From contig JAGDYZ010000012.1 in assembly GCA_049116335.1 (NCBI GenBank), forward strand, positions 310,001 to 374,000: 64,000 bases of DNA. The letters are read 5' to 3'. The notes beneath the pieces are model-generated. The model did no database searches and was not told where the DNA came from. It was given only the letters and a program-made list of their open reading frames with translations. Each line of letters opens with the position of its first letter. The stretch's first letter is position 1. Origin of the DNA: CANMIH01 sp049116335. Its GTDB lineage: Bacteria; Pseudomonadota; Alphaproteobacteria; Rhodobacterales; Rhodobacteraceae. Position numbers and translations under genes: made by a program. Shown one piece after another: positions 53,020 through 61,704 of the stretch.

Positions 53020-53048
53020 CGGGCGGTGCATCTTGCGCCGCCCGTTTT
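53020..53048 (+). terminator. Strong terminator after the DUF4856 gene
   Basis: CGGGCGGTGCA and TGCGCCGCCCG pair over eleven positions (one G-T) around TCT, followed by TTTT, eleven bases after the stop. Confidence 0.92.
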
Positions 53049-53068
53049 CCCTTTATACGGCTTGGCCC

Positions 53069-54052
53069 ATGTATGATCAGTTCACCGAAATCTTTGGCGA
53101 CTTCTGGGATCCCAAAAAACGCGTCTTTTTTGGCTATCTGGCCCTGTCGCTGCTGATTGCGCTGGGGTGGATGACGCTGCTTAAACGGACTTCGCTCAAA
53201 GCGGCGCTTGCGCGCCTTTTTGACCGACGTGTGTTTTTCTCAGCTTCTGCCAAAGCCGACTATAAGATCTTTGTGCTGAACCGACTGTTCACCCTGTTCA
53301 TCTCACCTCTGATGATCGCGCAGGTCACAATTGCAACAGCTGTCTATTTCTTCCTGCATGATGTGGATTGGCTGCAATCCGGACAATTCGGTACAACCCC
53401 AAAATCCGTTGTAGTTGCCCTGTTTACCGTGGCCCTGTTTCTGACTGATGACTTCACCAAATTTCTGGTGCATCGCTGGATGCATCGCTGGCCGCTGCTC
53501 TGGGCCATCCACAAGGTGCATCACTCTGCCGAAACGCTCACCCCCGTCACTGTCTACCGCGTGCACCCTCTGGAAGGTGTGCTCTACGGGTTGCGAGGGA
53601 CCGTCACGCAGGGCACCGTGATCCCGCTGTTTTTGTTTCTCTTTGGCACTGGCGTGGATCTTGCGACCGTGGTGGGTGTGAATGTTCTGGTCTTCATCTT
53701 TCACATCACTGGATCAAACCTGCGGCATTCCCATGTCGACATCCACTATTGGCCCTGGCTGGAGCGGGTACTGATTTCACCGGCACAACACCAGCTGCAC
53801 CATTCCACGGCACAGGCCCATCACGACAAAAACTTTGGCGCGGCTCTGGCGATCTGGGACTGGCTGTTTGGCTCACTGCACCTGTCAGAAAAAGACGCCA
53901 CGCTGCAGTTTGGCCTGCCCCCCTCACAGGCCAGCGCCACCAACCTGCTGGATATCTACCTGCGCCCCTTCCGCGATATGGCCCGCTATGTGACGCGGCG
54001 CGCCAAGCGCCTCACGCACTGGATCACCCGCCGCTCACCCGACGCCGGTTGA
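53069..54052 (+). CDS. Fatty acid hydroxylase / sterol desaturase family protein
   Basis: A 327-residue membrane enzyme with about four helices and the family's histidine clusters for a di-iron centre: HRWMH (135-139), HKVHH (148-152), HSHVDIH and HQLHHS. It should hydroxylate or desaturate a lipid; the substrate is unknown. The ATG at 53069 is used because earlier in-frame codons lie within the preceding terminator. Its end overlaps the convergent dut by 18 bases. Confidence 0.9.
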   Translation: MYDQFTEIFGDFWDPKKRVFFGYLALSLLIALGWMTLLKRTSLKAALARLFDRRVFFSASAKADYKIFVLNRLFTLFISPLMIAQVTIATAVYFFLHDVDWLQSGQFGTTPKSVVVALFTVALFLTDDFTKFLVHRWMHRWPLLWAIHKVHHSAETLTPVTVYRVHPLEGVLYGLRGTVTQGTVIPLFLFLFGTGVDLATVVGVNVLVFIFHITGSNLRHSHVDIHYWPWLERVLISPAQHQLHHSTAQAHHDKNFGAALAIWDWLFGSLHLSEKDATLQFGLPPSQASATNLLDIYLRPFRDMARYVTRRAKRLTHWITRRSPDAG

Positions 54053-54490
54053 ACCAAACCCACCGGCGCCCCGCGCGGTATCATCGAGATCCTCCACAAC
54101 CGCAAAACCCGCCTGCACCACCGGGGCCACAATCATCTGAGCAATCCGATCCCCGTGATTGATCACAAAATCCTCTTGCCCCGCATTCATCACAATCACC
54201 CCCAAAGGCCCGCGATAGTCGCTGTCGATGGTGCCGGGGCTGTTTGGCAGGGTGATCCCATGTTTTAGCGCCAATCCCGACCTGGGCCGAATTTGCACCT
54301 CATACCCCTCTGGGATGGCCAAACGCAGCCCGGTCGGCACCAAGGCCCGCGCGCCGGGCTCCAGCACAACAGACCCGCGATCGGCGAAATTCGCCTTCAG
54401 ATCCGCACCAGCAGCGCCGGAGGTGGCATAGACCGGCAGGCCTAGGCTTTGGTCCGCCTCAGGCTCCCACTTCAAAGCAATCTCAACCAT
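54035..54490 (-). CDS. dut: Deoxyuridine 5'-triphosphate nucleotidohydrolase
   Basis: A 151-residue trimeric dUTPase with the five motifs in order: SGAAGADLKA (24-33), PRSGLALKHGI (68-78), NSPGTIDSDYRG (82-93), GDRIAQMIV and the C-terminal GAGGFGSTG arm. It keeps uracil out of DNA and supplies dUMP. It lies 38 bases after coaBC on the same strand. Confidence 0.97.
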   Translation of the reverse strand: MVEIALKWEPEADQSLGLPVYATSGAAGADLKANFADRGSVVLEPGARALVPTGLRLAIPEGYEVQIRPRSGLALKHGITLPNSPGTIDSDYRGPLGVIVMNAGQEDFVINHGDRIAQMIVAPVVQAGFAVVEDLDDTARGAGGFGSTGVG

Positions 54491-54528
54491 GGTTTCTTCT
54501 TTTCATAAATACTCAATATCCGCCGGGA

Positions 54529-55722
54529 TCAGCCCAGCGCCTCGGCCAGTTTCTGCACCAGCCGCTCGGCAACGGCGTCTTTGCCCATACGTGGCCAGCT
54601 CTCGGCCCCCGCATCAGAAATCAGCACCACAGCATTCTCTGACCCACCCATAATCCCGGTTTCCGGAGACACATCATTGGCGACAATCCAGTCACAGCCC
54701 TTACGTAACCGCTTGGCAGTCGCATTGGCCACCACATCATCGGTTTCCGCCGCAAAGCCAACAACCAGACCCGGCCGTCCGGTCTCCATCTGAGACACCT
54801 CAGCCAGAATGTCTGGGTTCTCGGCAAACTCCAACGTGGGCAATTGGCCGTTTTGTTTTTTAATCTTGCTGTCTGAGGCACTGGCCACACGCCAATCCGC
54901 CACAGCCGCCGCAAAAACCCCGGCATCACAGGGCAATGCCCCCATCACCGCCGCCCGCATATCCCGCGCGCTTTCCACTTCGATCACCTCAACGCCGTCT
55001 GGGCGTGCCGCATCCGCAGGCCCGGTGACAAAAACCACCTCGGCCCCCAGATCGCGCAGCGCAGTGGCAATAGCGGTGCCCTGCGCCCCTGAGCTCCGAT
55101 TGGCAATATACCGCACCGGATCAATAGGCTCATGGGTTGGCCCCGAGGTCACAAGCACCCGCTTGCCCGTCAAAGGCCCCTCACCCAACGCGCCTTCAAT
55201 GGCCGCAACAATCTCCAGAGGTTCGGACATCCGTCCCGGCCCAAATTCACCGCAGGCCATATCGCCTTCATTTGGCCCGACAAAGCGCACACCATCCTGC
55301 TTCAAGGTCGCAATATTGCGTTGGGTGGCGGCATGATCCCACATGCGCACATTCATCGCGGGCGCCAGCAGCACCGGCGTATCCGTCGCCAGCAACAGGG
55401 TCGAGGCCAGATCATCCGCCCGCCCCTGTGCCATCTTCGCCATCAGATCCGCTGTCGCCGGGGCCACCACCAACAGATCCGCAACGCGGCTCAGCTGGAT
55501 ATGCCCCATGTCGGCCTCTTTGGTCAGATCAAACAGATCGCGATGCACCTCGACGCCCGCCAGTGCCGAAACGCTCAAAGGGGTGACAAACTCTTCCGCC
55601 GCTTTGGTCATCACCGGCACCACCGAGGCTCCGCGTTCGCGCAGACGCCGAATGAGGTCCAGAGATTTATAGGCGGCGATCCCACCGCTGATGATCAACA
55701 AAATGCGTTTGCCTGTCAGCAT
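54529..55722 (-). CDS. coaBC: Bifunctional phosphopantothenoylcysteine decarboxylase / phosphopantothenate-cysteine ligase
   Basis: A 397-residue CoaBC (Dfp). The CoaC half has GGIAAYKSLDLIRRL (14-28), PAMNVRMWDHAATQRN and the flavin-binding region GPNEGDMACGEFGPGRM. The CoaB half has VLVTSGPTHEPIDPVRYIANRSSG split across the domain start and KIKK in the loop. It makes 4'-phosphopantetheine for coenzyme A. ATG at 55722 with GAGGG upstream. coaBC-dut is a common gene pair. Confidence 0.95.
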   Translation of the reverse strand: MLTGKRILLIISGGIAAYKSLDLIRRLRERGASVVPVMTKAAEEFVTPLSVSALAGVEVHRDLFDLTKEADMGHIQLSRVADLLVVAPATADLMAKMAQGRADDLASTLLLATDTPVLLAPAMNVRMWDHAATQRNIATLKQDGVRFVGPNEGDMACGEFGPGRMSEPLEIVAAIEGALGEGPLTGKRVLVTSGPTHEPIDPVRYIANRSSGAQGTAIATALRDLGAEVVFVTGPADAARPDGVEVIEVESARDMRAAVMGALPCDAGVFAAAVADWRVASASDSKIKKQNGQLPTLEFAENPDILAEVSQMETGRPGLVVGFAAETDDVVANATAKRLRKGCDWIVANDVSPETGIMGGSENAVVLISDAGAESWPRMGKDAVAERLVQKLAEALG

Positions 55723-55806
55723 ATCACCCTCATCCGCCCTTAAGGCCCTAATGTCTTGGACAAGTGTTAAGCGCTGCGACGGCAAGACACAATCGCACCG
55801 ATGCGC

Positions 55807-56442
55807 TCAGCCGCCAAAGGCAAGCGGTGCATCCCCTTCCGCCCAAGGCGCATATTTCGACATGATCGAGGCAAAGAGACCGCTGTCGAGAAACCGAGCC
55901 AGCCATGCGTTCAAGTGAGGCCAGTCCTGTGCGTCGAACCAGGCTTTGTCGATAAAGGCAAACTGGCGCACAAAGGGCAGGATGGCGTAATCCGCCAATG
56001 TGGCACGATCCCCCATGAGCCACCTCTGCCCCGCCAGACGCGCATCCAGCCCGAGCAAATGGGCCACGGCCTTTTCGCGCTCGGCCGTGTGATCCAGCTC
56101 GGGGTACCGTGTGGTGTATTTCGTGTGGTCCAGCGCCGCTTTGAATGGCCCGTCATTCGCCGCGATCAGATCCCAGCCTTCCTGCGGCATATCCAACAGT
56201 CCATCGGGATCGGACCGCTCAAGCGTCCAGATCATAATGTCCAGACTTTCATCCAGAACCTGATCTGACAGGCGCAGCGCGGGCACTGTTCCGGATGGCG
56301 AGGTGTCTAGAAAAGCCTGTGATTTATCGCGCAGCACAATCTCGCGCAGCTCAACCTGGTGTCCCGCAAGCATGATCGCCAGACGGGCCCGCATCGCATA
56401 GGGGCACCGTCGAAACGACCAGAGAATGGGAAGATCAGACAT
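55807..56442 (-). CDS. Glutathione S-transferase family protein
   Basis: A 211-residue protein. The N-terminal thioredoxin-like domain starts PILWSFRRCPYAMRARLAI with a CPYA active-site turn (13-16), which is glutaredoxin-like and points to Omega-like or YfcG-type enzymes; SPSGTVPALRL carries the cis-proline and DESLDIMIW the glutathione contact. The C-terminal domain is helical. Probably a redox or conjugating enzyme; substrate unknown. GGAG precedes the ATG. Confidence 0.9.
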   Translation of the reverse strand: MSDLPILWSFRRCPYAMRARLAIMLAGHQVELREIVLRDKSQAFLDTSPSGTVPALRLSDQVLDESLDIMIWTLERSDPDGLLDMPQEGWDLIAANDGPFKAALDHTKYTTRYPELDHTAEREKAVAHLLGLDARLAGQRWLMGDRATLADYAILPFVRQFAFIDKAWFDAQDWPHLNAWLARFLDSGLFASIMSKYAPWAEGDAPLAFGG

Positions 56443-56509
56443 GGCGCGGGCTCCGGGTTGTCGAACCAGAGCACTTTAAAATCCCTGCGCAGGAATGACC
56501 ACAGGTCGC

Positions 56510-57289
56510 TTATTTGAAGGCCGCGCAGGGGTCGTCGCGCTCTGCAGGTGGGCTAAAGGCCAAGGCATCAAACCCGCCTTCAGGCGCGTCATGCCCATCT
56601 TCCCCCTGCCCCAGCGTGTAGATCACAACATCAGGCGCGGCCGCCTTAAGCGTCGCGGGCCCACCCCAGTCTTTGCGCGCATGGCCATTGCCAGTAATGA
56701 CCACAACGGGACCACCTGTCTCTGCATAGGCGGCAACCGCGGCCCGGGCCAAAGCCGCATCCCGCAACCGCTGAATGTCGACCATTATCGGCAGCATAAC
56801 TTCCGGAAGGGCATTGCAATGGGCCTCCATCTGCATGGCCTCCCGAGCCGCTTGCTGGTCCTGCGGCAAACCTTGGGTCAGGCCAAACCGGTCGGCATCA
56901 CCCCCAAAAACCTCATCGATGCTGCGCTCTTTGATGCTGCGAACCTCTGACCGTGGCACGGCCGCCCCATAAACCCGAGCCTGACTGGAGGATTCGAAAA
57001 TGGGGTAATACATTGAGAAATCAGGCCATCCGCTGTTTTCCCAATCCAGCGCCTCCGCCAGTCCGGTCTCAGTCAAGCTGGGATCAACCTGCAAAGCCTG
57101 CGCCTCGGTCAGCATTTCATAAACAACAGCCTTAGGCGCCAATGCCGCCACCCAGTTGGCCTGCCGTTCGTGATGCGCCGGATTGTCATGCACCTCACCA
57201 AGGAACACCACATCCGCGTCGTTTGCCTCAAGCGCCCAAGCGCCGCCAGACAATGCGATTAATCCGACTAAAAAACTAAGCTTTCTCAT
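56510..57289 (-). CDS. ChaN family (Tiki/heme-uptake-like) protein
   Basis: A 259-residue exported protein: signal peptide (1-19), DVVFLGEVHDNPAHHERQANW (26-46) with the GExHD motif of the ChaN/Tiki clan, and ITGNGHARKDWGGPATLK near residue 200. ChaN has been described as heme-binding; the clan also contains metal proteases. It overlaps the rpoH-type gene upstream by four bases (ATGA), so the two are co-translated and the protein may be linked to the stress response. Confidence 0.85.
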   Translation of the reverse strand: MRKLSFLVGLIALSGGAWALEANDADVVFLGEVHDNPAHHERQANWVAALAPKAVVYEMLTEAQALQVDPSLTETGLAEALDWENSGWPDFSMYYPIFESSSQARVYGAAVPRSEVRSIKERSIDEVFGGDADRFGLTQGLPQDQQAAREAMQMEAHCNALPEVMLPIMVDIQRLRDAALARAAVAAYAETGGPVVVITGNGHARKDWGGPATLKAAAPDVVIYTLGQGEDGHDAPEGGFDALAFSPPAERDDPCAAFK

Positions 57290-58164
57290 GTGAGAAAGCT
57301 ATGCACCTCTTCCCGGCGCATTTCAAGCGATTTGCGCATTTTCGCAAAGGCTGCGGCTTCGAGCTGACGGATCCGCTCTTTGGACAATCCAAGCTCCTGC
57401 CCAAGGGCCTCCAATGTCCTTGGTTTTTCACGAAGTTTACGCTCCCTGACGATGAATTGCTCGCGTGATGACAAACAGACCATCGCCTCGACCAACCAAG
57501 CCCGCATCTGTTCTGTGTCGTGATCTGTTTCGACAATCTCATCTGCCTGCTCGCTTTCATCAGCAAGCGTATCGATCCACTCTCGCCCGTCTTCTTCACT
57601 TGATTGAGTGGCGTTCAACGAGAAATCTGACCCGGCCAAACGCCCCTGCATCATTTCGACATCTCTCAACGAAACGCCAACTTCTGACGCGATCCGGTGG
57701 CGCAGCTGATGTTGATCTAACCTTTCTCCCTGCGTGTCCGCCTCGCGTTCCAGACGCGCCTGAACGCGCTTCAAGTTGAAGAAAAGAGACTTCTGCGCAG
57801 AGGTGGAACCAGTGCGGACCATCGACCAGTTGCGCATCACATAGTCCTGAATGCTGGCTTTGATCCACCACACGGCATAGGTTGAGAATCGCACACCTCG
57901 ATCCGGATCAAACTTATCTGCCGCCTTCATAAGCCCCAGCCCAGCCTCTTGGATCAGGTCATTCATTGGCGCGCCATAGCGTTTAAACTTCGACGCCATT
58001 GAAATCGCCAAACGCATATAAGCCGTAATAAGGCGATGCAGCGCGGCTTCATCACGATTGTCTCGCCAAGCGCGCGCCAAAGCCAATTCGGTTTCCGCGT
58101 CTAGCAGTTCCGCTTTCATCGCGCGGCGCGGTAAAGCCTGATCCATTTGCCCATCAAGTGCCAT
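57286..58164 (-). CDS. rpoH: RpoH-family alternative sigma factor
   Basis: A 292-residue sigma factor. Region 2 has DLIQEAGLGLMKAADKFDP and RFSTYAVWWIKASIQDYVM; the RpoH box QKSLFFNLKR (123-132) marks the heat-shock class; region 4 ends LGLSKERIRQLEAAAFAKMR. Rhodobacterales usually have two RpoH factors, one mainly for heat and one for singlet oxygen and oxidative stress; which this is cannot be settled here, though the glutathione-related neighbours lean to the second. GGAGG precedes the ATG at 58164. Confidence 0.93.
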   Translation of the reverse strand: MALDGQMDQALPRRAMKAELLDAETELALARAWRDNRDEAALHRLITAYMRLAISMASKFKRYGAPMNDLIQEAGLGLMKAADKFDPDRGVRFSTYAVWWIKASIQDYVMRNWSMVRTGSTSAQKSLFFNLKRVQARLEREADTQGERLDQHQLRHRIASEVGVSLRDVEMMQGRLAGSDFSLNATQSSEEDGREWIDTLADESEQADEIVETDHDTEQMRAWLVEAMVCLSSREQFIVRERKLREKPRTLEALGQELGLSKERIRQLEAAAFAKMRKSLEMRREEVHSFLT

Positions 58165-58366
58165 GATCCGAACCTCCCATCGGAGTGAAACTTATGGATA
58201 CTACGCAGGACCACGTCTTCTGGATCATTTGGTTTGGTCAGGAAACTCTTGCGGCTGTTAATCAATGCCTTTCGAGCGATCACAATCTGTGATGCTCCCT
58301 CTGACAAATCAGAATTTCCCTTTCCCTACGGCGTCTCATAGCTTTTCCTCAACACGAGGAGACATC

Positions 58367-59227
58367 ATGACCGACACATTGTTCATCGGCGATTACAACC
58401 ATTCAAGCTGGTCCCTGCGTGGCTGGCTGCTGTTCAAAAAATTCGATCTGGCCTTCACTCCAAAGATGGTGCCGTTTGAAAACAAAGATGTCGCGGCCCA
58501 GCTGGCACATCTTGCACCCGCTCGCACCGTTCCGACCCTTGTGACCGCAGATGGGGCCGTCATCTGGGACAGTCTGGCCATCGCCGAGGAACTGGCCCAG
58601 CGCCATCCCGACGCGGGGATCTGGCCGAGTGATCCCAAACTCCGGGCGATCGCGCGAAATCTGGCCTGTGAGATGCACTCCGGCTTTATGGCCCTGCGAG
58701 AAGAGTGCCCGATGAACCTGTTTGTGGCCTATTCTGACACCGCCCCGTCTGAGCCGACCCGCGCAGATATCGCCCGCATCGAGACACTTTGGACCCATGC
58801 GCTTGAGACCTCCGGCGGGCCGTGGCTCTGCGGCGCGTACTCTGCGGTTGATGCCTTCTATGCCCCAGTAGCCGCACGCATCGCGACCTACAACCTTCCA
58901 GTTGGTCCCGTGGCCCAGCGCTATGTTGACGCGCATCTCAGCGATCCGGCCTTCCGCCAATGGCGCGCACTCGGGTTTGCCACGGGTCAGGAACTGCCCT
59001 GGTACAAACGCGATTTTGCACAAACCAGCTGGCCCGGCCCCAAACCACGCGCCGCACGCGCAGTTGAAAATGGGTCCGCTGAGAATGAGACATGCCCCTA
59101 TTCCGGCAAACCCATCACGCATCTGCTGGAACTTGATGGCCGTGTCTTTGGTGTCTGCAACGCGACCTGCCGCGCAAAGACAGTGGCGGACCCCGAAGCA
59201 TGGCCAGCCTTTATGGCGCTGGTCTGA
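58367..59227 (+). CDS. GST-family protein fused to a C-terminal four-residue metal-site domain
   Basis: A 286-residue protein. Residues 1-210 are a GST: GDYNHSSWSLRGWLLFKK (8-25) with a Ser-rich active-site turn, PARTVPTLV (51-59) and DSLAIAEEL (67-75). After a linker, residues 235-286 form a small domain with CPYSGKPITH and VCNATCRAK, the spacing of a YHS/treble-clef-like metal site. Such a tail is unusual for a GST; it might bind metal or act in redox control. GAGGAG precedes the ATG; a strong hairpin follows the gene. It is divergent from rpoH. Confidence 0.88.
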   Translation: MTDTLFIGDYNHSSWSLRGWLLFKKFDLAFTPKMVPFENKDVAAQLAHLAPARTVPTLVTADGAVIWDSLAIAEELAQRHPDAGIWPSDPKLRAIARNLACEMHSGFMALREECPMNLFVAYSDTAPSEPTRADIARIETLWTHALETSGGPWLCGAYSAVDAFYAPVAARIATYNLPVGPVAQRYVDAHLSDPAFRQWRALGFATGQELPWYKRDFAQTSWPGPKPRAARAVENGSAENETCPYSGKPITHLLELDGRVFGVCNATCRAKTVADPEAWPAFMALV

Positions 59228-59234
59228 CACCCCG

Positions 59235-59260
59235 ACGCGGCGCGACCACCCGCGCCGCGT
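59235..59260 (+). terminator. Terminator hairpin after the GST-fusion gene
   Basis: ACGCGGCGCG and CGCGCCGCGT pair perfectly around ACCACC, seven bases after the stop. Only a short T-containing tail (TAACTATT) follows. Confidence 0.65.
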
Positions 59261-59320
59261 TAACTATTCATAAACCAAGATTGCCGCAGGCTGGGCCGGT
59301 GTTCTGGAGTAACGAGTGTC

Positions 59321-60832
59321 ATGGTGGCCCACGCCTATACCGTCGCCTTTGAAGGCGTCGAAGCCCGCAGCGTTGAAGTGCAATGCGCGGTTACGCCGGG
59401 GCTTCCGGCCTTTTCCATTGTTGGGTTGCCGGACAAAGCCGTCTCTGAGGCCCGCGACCGGGTGCGCGCCGCGCTCTCGGCGCTGGCCATCGCCCTGCCT
59501 TCAAAACGGATCACCATCAATCTCTCCCCCGCAGATCTGCCCAAAGAAGGGTCTCATTTTGATCTGCCCATCGCCCTGTCCCTGCTGGCTGCGCTTGAAA
59601 TCATCCCAAAGGATTCCACCGCACAAACCGTGGCCTTGGGTGAACTGTCCCTAGATGGTCATCTTGTTCCGGTTCAAGGCGCCCTTCCCGCCGCAATGAC
59701 CGCCGCCGCAGACAACCGCGCCCTGTTGTGCCCGCAGGCCTCTGGTGCCGAGGCCGCCTGGGTGGCCGCCTGTCGGGTGATTGGGGCAAAATCCCTTCTC
59801 GACATCATGCATCATTTCTCGGGGCAATCGCTGCTCTCCCCTGCCGAGCCCGGCGAGGTTGCCAATGCCCCATCCGAGCGCGATCTGCGCGATGTCAAAG
59901 GTCAGGAGCGAGCCAAACGCGCTTTGGAAATCGCCGCCGCTGGGCGCCATCATATGATCCTGATCGGCAGTCCCGGTGCGGGAAAATCCATGCTGGCCCA
60001 ACGTCTGCCCGGCATTTTGCCCCCGCTCACCCCCGCAGAGGCTCTTGAGACCTCGATGATCCATTCCATCGCTGGGGTTTTGGAACAGGGCGGCATTTCA
60101 CGTCAGCGCCCTTTTCGAGATCCGCATCACACCGCCTCTACCGCATCGATCATCGGCGGCGGGCGCGGCGCGAAACCGGGCGAAGTCAGCCTTGCCCACA
60201 ATGGCGTGCTGTTTCTCGATGAATTCCCCGAGTTTCCCCGCACGGTTCTGGAAACGCTGCGCCAACCCATTGAAACCGGCGAGGTCATGATCTCACGCGC
60301 CAATGCGCATGTACGCTATCCCTGCCGATTTCTTCTGACCGCCGCCGCCAACCCCTGTAAATGTGGCTATCTCACAGAACCGAACCGCGCATGTTCCCGT
60401 GCGCCGATCTGTGGCGAAGACTATCTGGGCCGCATTTCTGGACCATTGATGGACCGGTTTGATCTGCGTATCGAAGTCCCACCGGTGAGCTTCTCTGACC
60501 TTGATCTGCCCTCGTCCGGGGACAGTTCCGACAGTATTGCGGCGCGGGTTGCCGCCGCCCGCAGGGTCCAGACCAAGCGATTTGAAACCACCTCCGCCCG
60601 CACCAATGCTGATGCCGAGGGGCAGCTTTTGGATGAGATCACTGGGGACGACAGCGAAAGCCGCGACTTGCTGACCCGCGCCGCCAACAGATTTGGCCTA
60701 TCCGCGCGGGGCTATCACCGCATTCTACGTGTGGCCCGCACCATCGCCGATCTGGATCAAAGCCCGGACGTGCGCCGCCCGCATGTGGCCGAGGCGCTGT
60801 CTTATCGTTTGGTCTCGGCAAAAGAGGCCTGA
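59321..60832 (+). CDS. yifB: YifB family Mg-chelatase-like AAA+ ATPase
   Basis: A 503-residue protein: N-terminal Lon-like/ChlI domain (VEVQCAVTPGLPAFSIVGLP, 18-37, and INLSPADLPKEGSHFDLPIA), AAA+ core with Walker A GSPGAGKS (216-223), Walker B GVLFLDEFPEF, then a zinc-like CKCGYL...C...C stretch and a C-terminal helical domain. Also called ComM; in naturally competent bacteria it is a helicase promoting branch migration in transformation. It stands alone; its end overlaps the convergent esterase gene by 31 bases. Confidence 0.95.
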   Translation: MVAHAYTVAFEGVEARSVEVQCAVTPGLPAFSIVGLPDKAVSEARDRVRAALSALAIALPSKRITINLSPADLPKEGSHFDLPIALSLLAALEIIPKDSTAQTVALGELSLDGHLVPVQGALPAAMTAAADNRALLCPQASGAEAAWVAACRVIGAKSLLDIMHHFSGQSLLSPAEPGEVANAPSERDLRDVKGQERAKRALEIAAAGRHHMILIGSPGAGKSMLAQRLPGILPPLTPAEALETSMIHSIAGVLEQGGISRQRPFRDPHHTASTASIIGGGRGAKPGEVSLAHNGVLFLDEFPEFPRTVLETLRQPIETGEVMISRANAHVRYPCRFLLTAAANPCKCGYLTEPNRACSRAPICGEDYLGRISGPLMDRFDLRIEVPPVSFSDLDLPSSGDSSDSIAARVAAARRVQTKRFETTSARTNADAEGQLLDEITGDDSESRDLLTRAANRFGLSARGYHRILRVARTIADLDQSPDVRRPHVAEALSYRLVSAKEA

Positions 60833-61704
60833 ACAAAATGCGCCACCTCTCGTAACGACCGACGGGCCTCTGGCAGATAGCCATCCAGAAACATCCAGAC
60901 ATGCGGCGCAGAGCTGTGAACCTTTTCCTCGACCGAGGCACCTGAGGCCCGCAGATGTGCTGCCATGCGCTGTGCATCATCGCGCAAAACCTCGGTCTCG
61001 GCATAATGCATCAACACCGGAGGGCATTCAGAAAAGTCCGCAAATAGCGGCGACAGTCGAGGATCCTCTTTGGGCAGATCCGGCGCAATCATCCCCACCA
61101 ATTCGTGAATGCGTTCAGAAGGTAAAATAGGATCGGCGGCGCGGTTCGACCCAAGGCTCTCCCCGCTACAGGTCAAATCGGTCCAGGGCGAAAAGAAAAA
61201 TGCCCCCGCAGGCCGGTCGCCTCGCCGCAAAACCGCAGACAATACTGCAAGCGCCAGACCACCCCCCGCAGAATCGCCGCCAATCACCACATCTCGCGGC
61301 GCATAGCCCAGCGCCATCAGCCGATCCCATGCCGTTATCCCTGCCTCAAATTGTGCGGGGGCCGTCGTCTCCGGGGCCAGCGGGTATTCCGGCGCACAGA
61401 CCTCATACCCGGAGAGTTTAGACAACCGTCCCAGCATACCAACATGGGTGGATGGGCTCCCGGCCACATAGCCACCACCGTGAAAATACAAAATCACTTT
61501 TCCGGGCTGGCAAGCCCCCACCCTGATCCAATGCAGCCCACCGGGGCGCGTGACGTGATATAGAAAAGGCGGCCAACGCATCCACGCCGCCGCCCTCTCC
61601 AGATCACGTCGCGCCTTTTCGGGCTCACCCGTGCGGCGCAGAAGCGGTTTTGCAATCCACCGCATCTGCCACAACAGAACCCGAAGCTGCCAGCTTAGGC
61701 GCAT
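60802..61704 (-). CDS. Alpha/beta hydrolase, HSL-type esterase
   Basis: A 300-residue esterase of the hormone-sensitive-lipase group: oxyanion motif YFHGGGYVAG (73-82), nucleophile Ser145 in GGDSAGGGLA, and a C-terminal Asp/His pair (LHYAETEVLRDD-type region and SSAPHVWMFLDG). It hydrolyses short acyl esters. No signal peptide is visible. It overlaps gshB by ten bases and probably shares its transcript. Confidence 0.9.
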   Translation of the reverse strand: MRLSWQLRVLLWQMRWIAKPLLRRTGEPEKARRDLERAAAWMRWPPFLYHVTRPGGLHWIRVGACQPGKVILYFHGGGYVAGSPSTHVGMLGRLSKLSGYEVCAPEYPLAPETTAPAQFEAGITAWDRLMALGYAPRDVVIGGDSAGGGLALAVLSAVLRRGDRPAGAFFFSPWTDLTCSGESLGSNRAADPILPSERIHELVGMIAPDLPKEDPRLSPLFADFSECPPVLMHYAETEVLRDDAQRMAAHLRASGASVEEKVHSSAPHVWMFLDGYLPEARRSLREVAHFVQASFAETKR

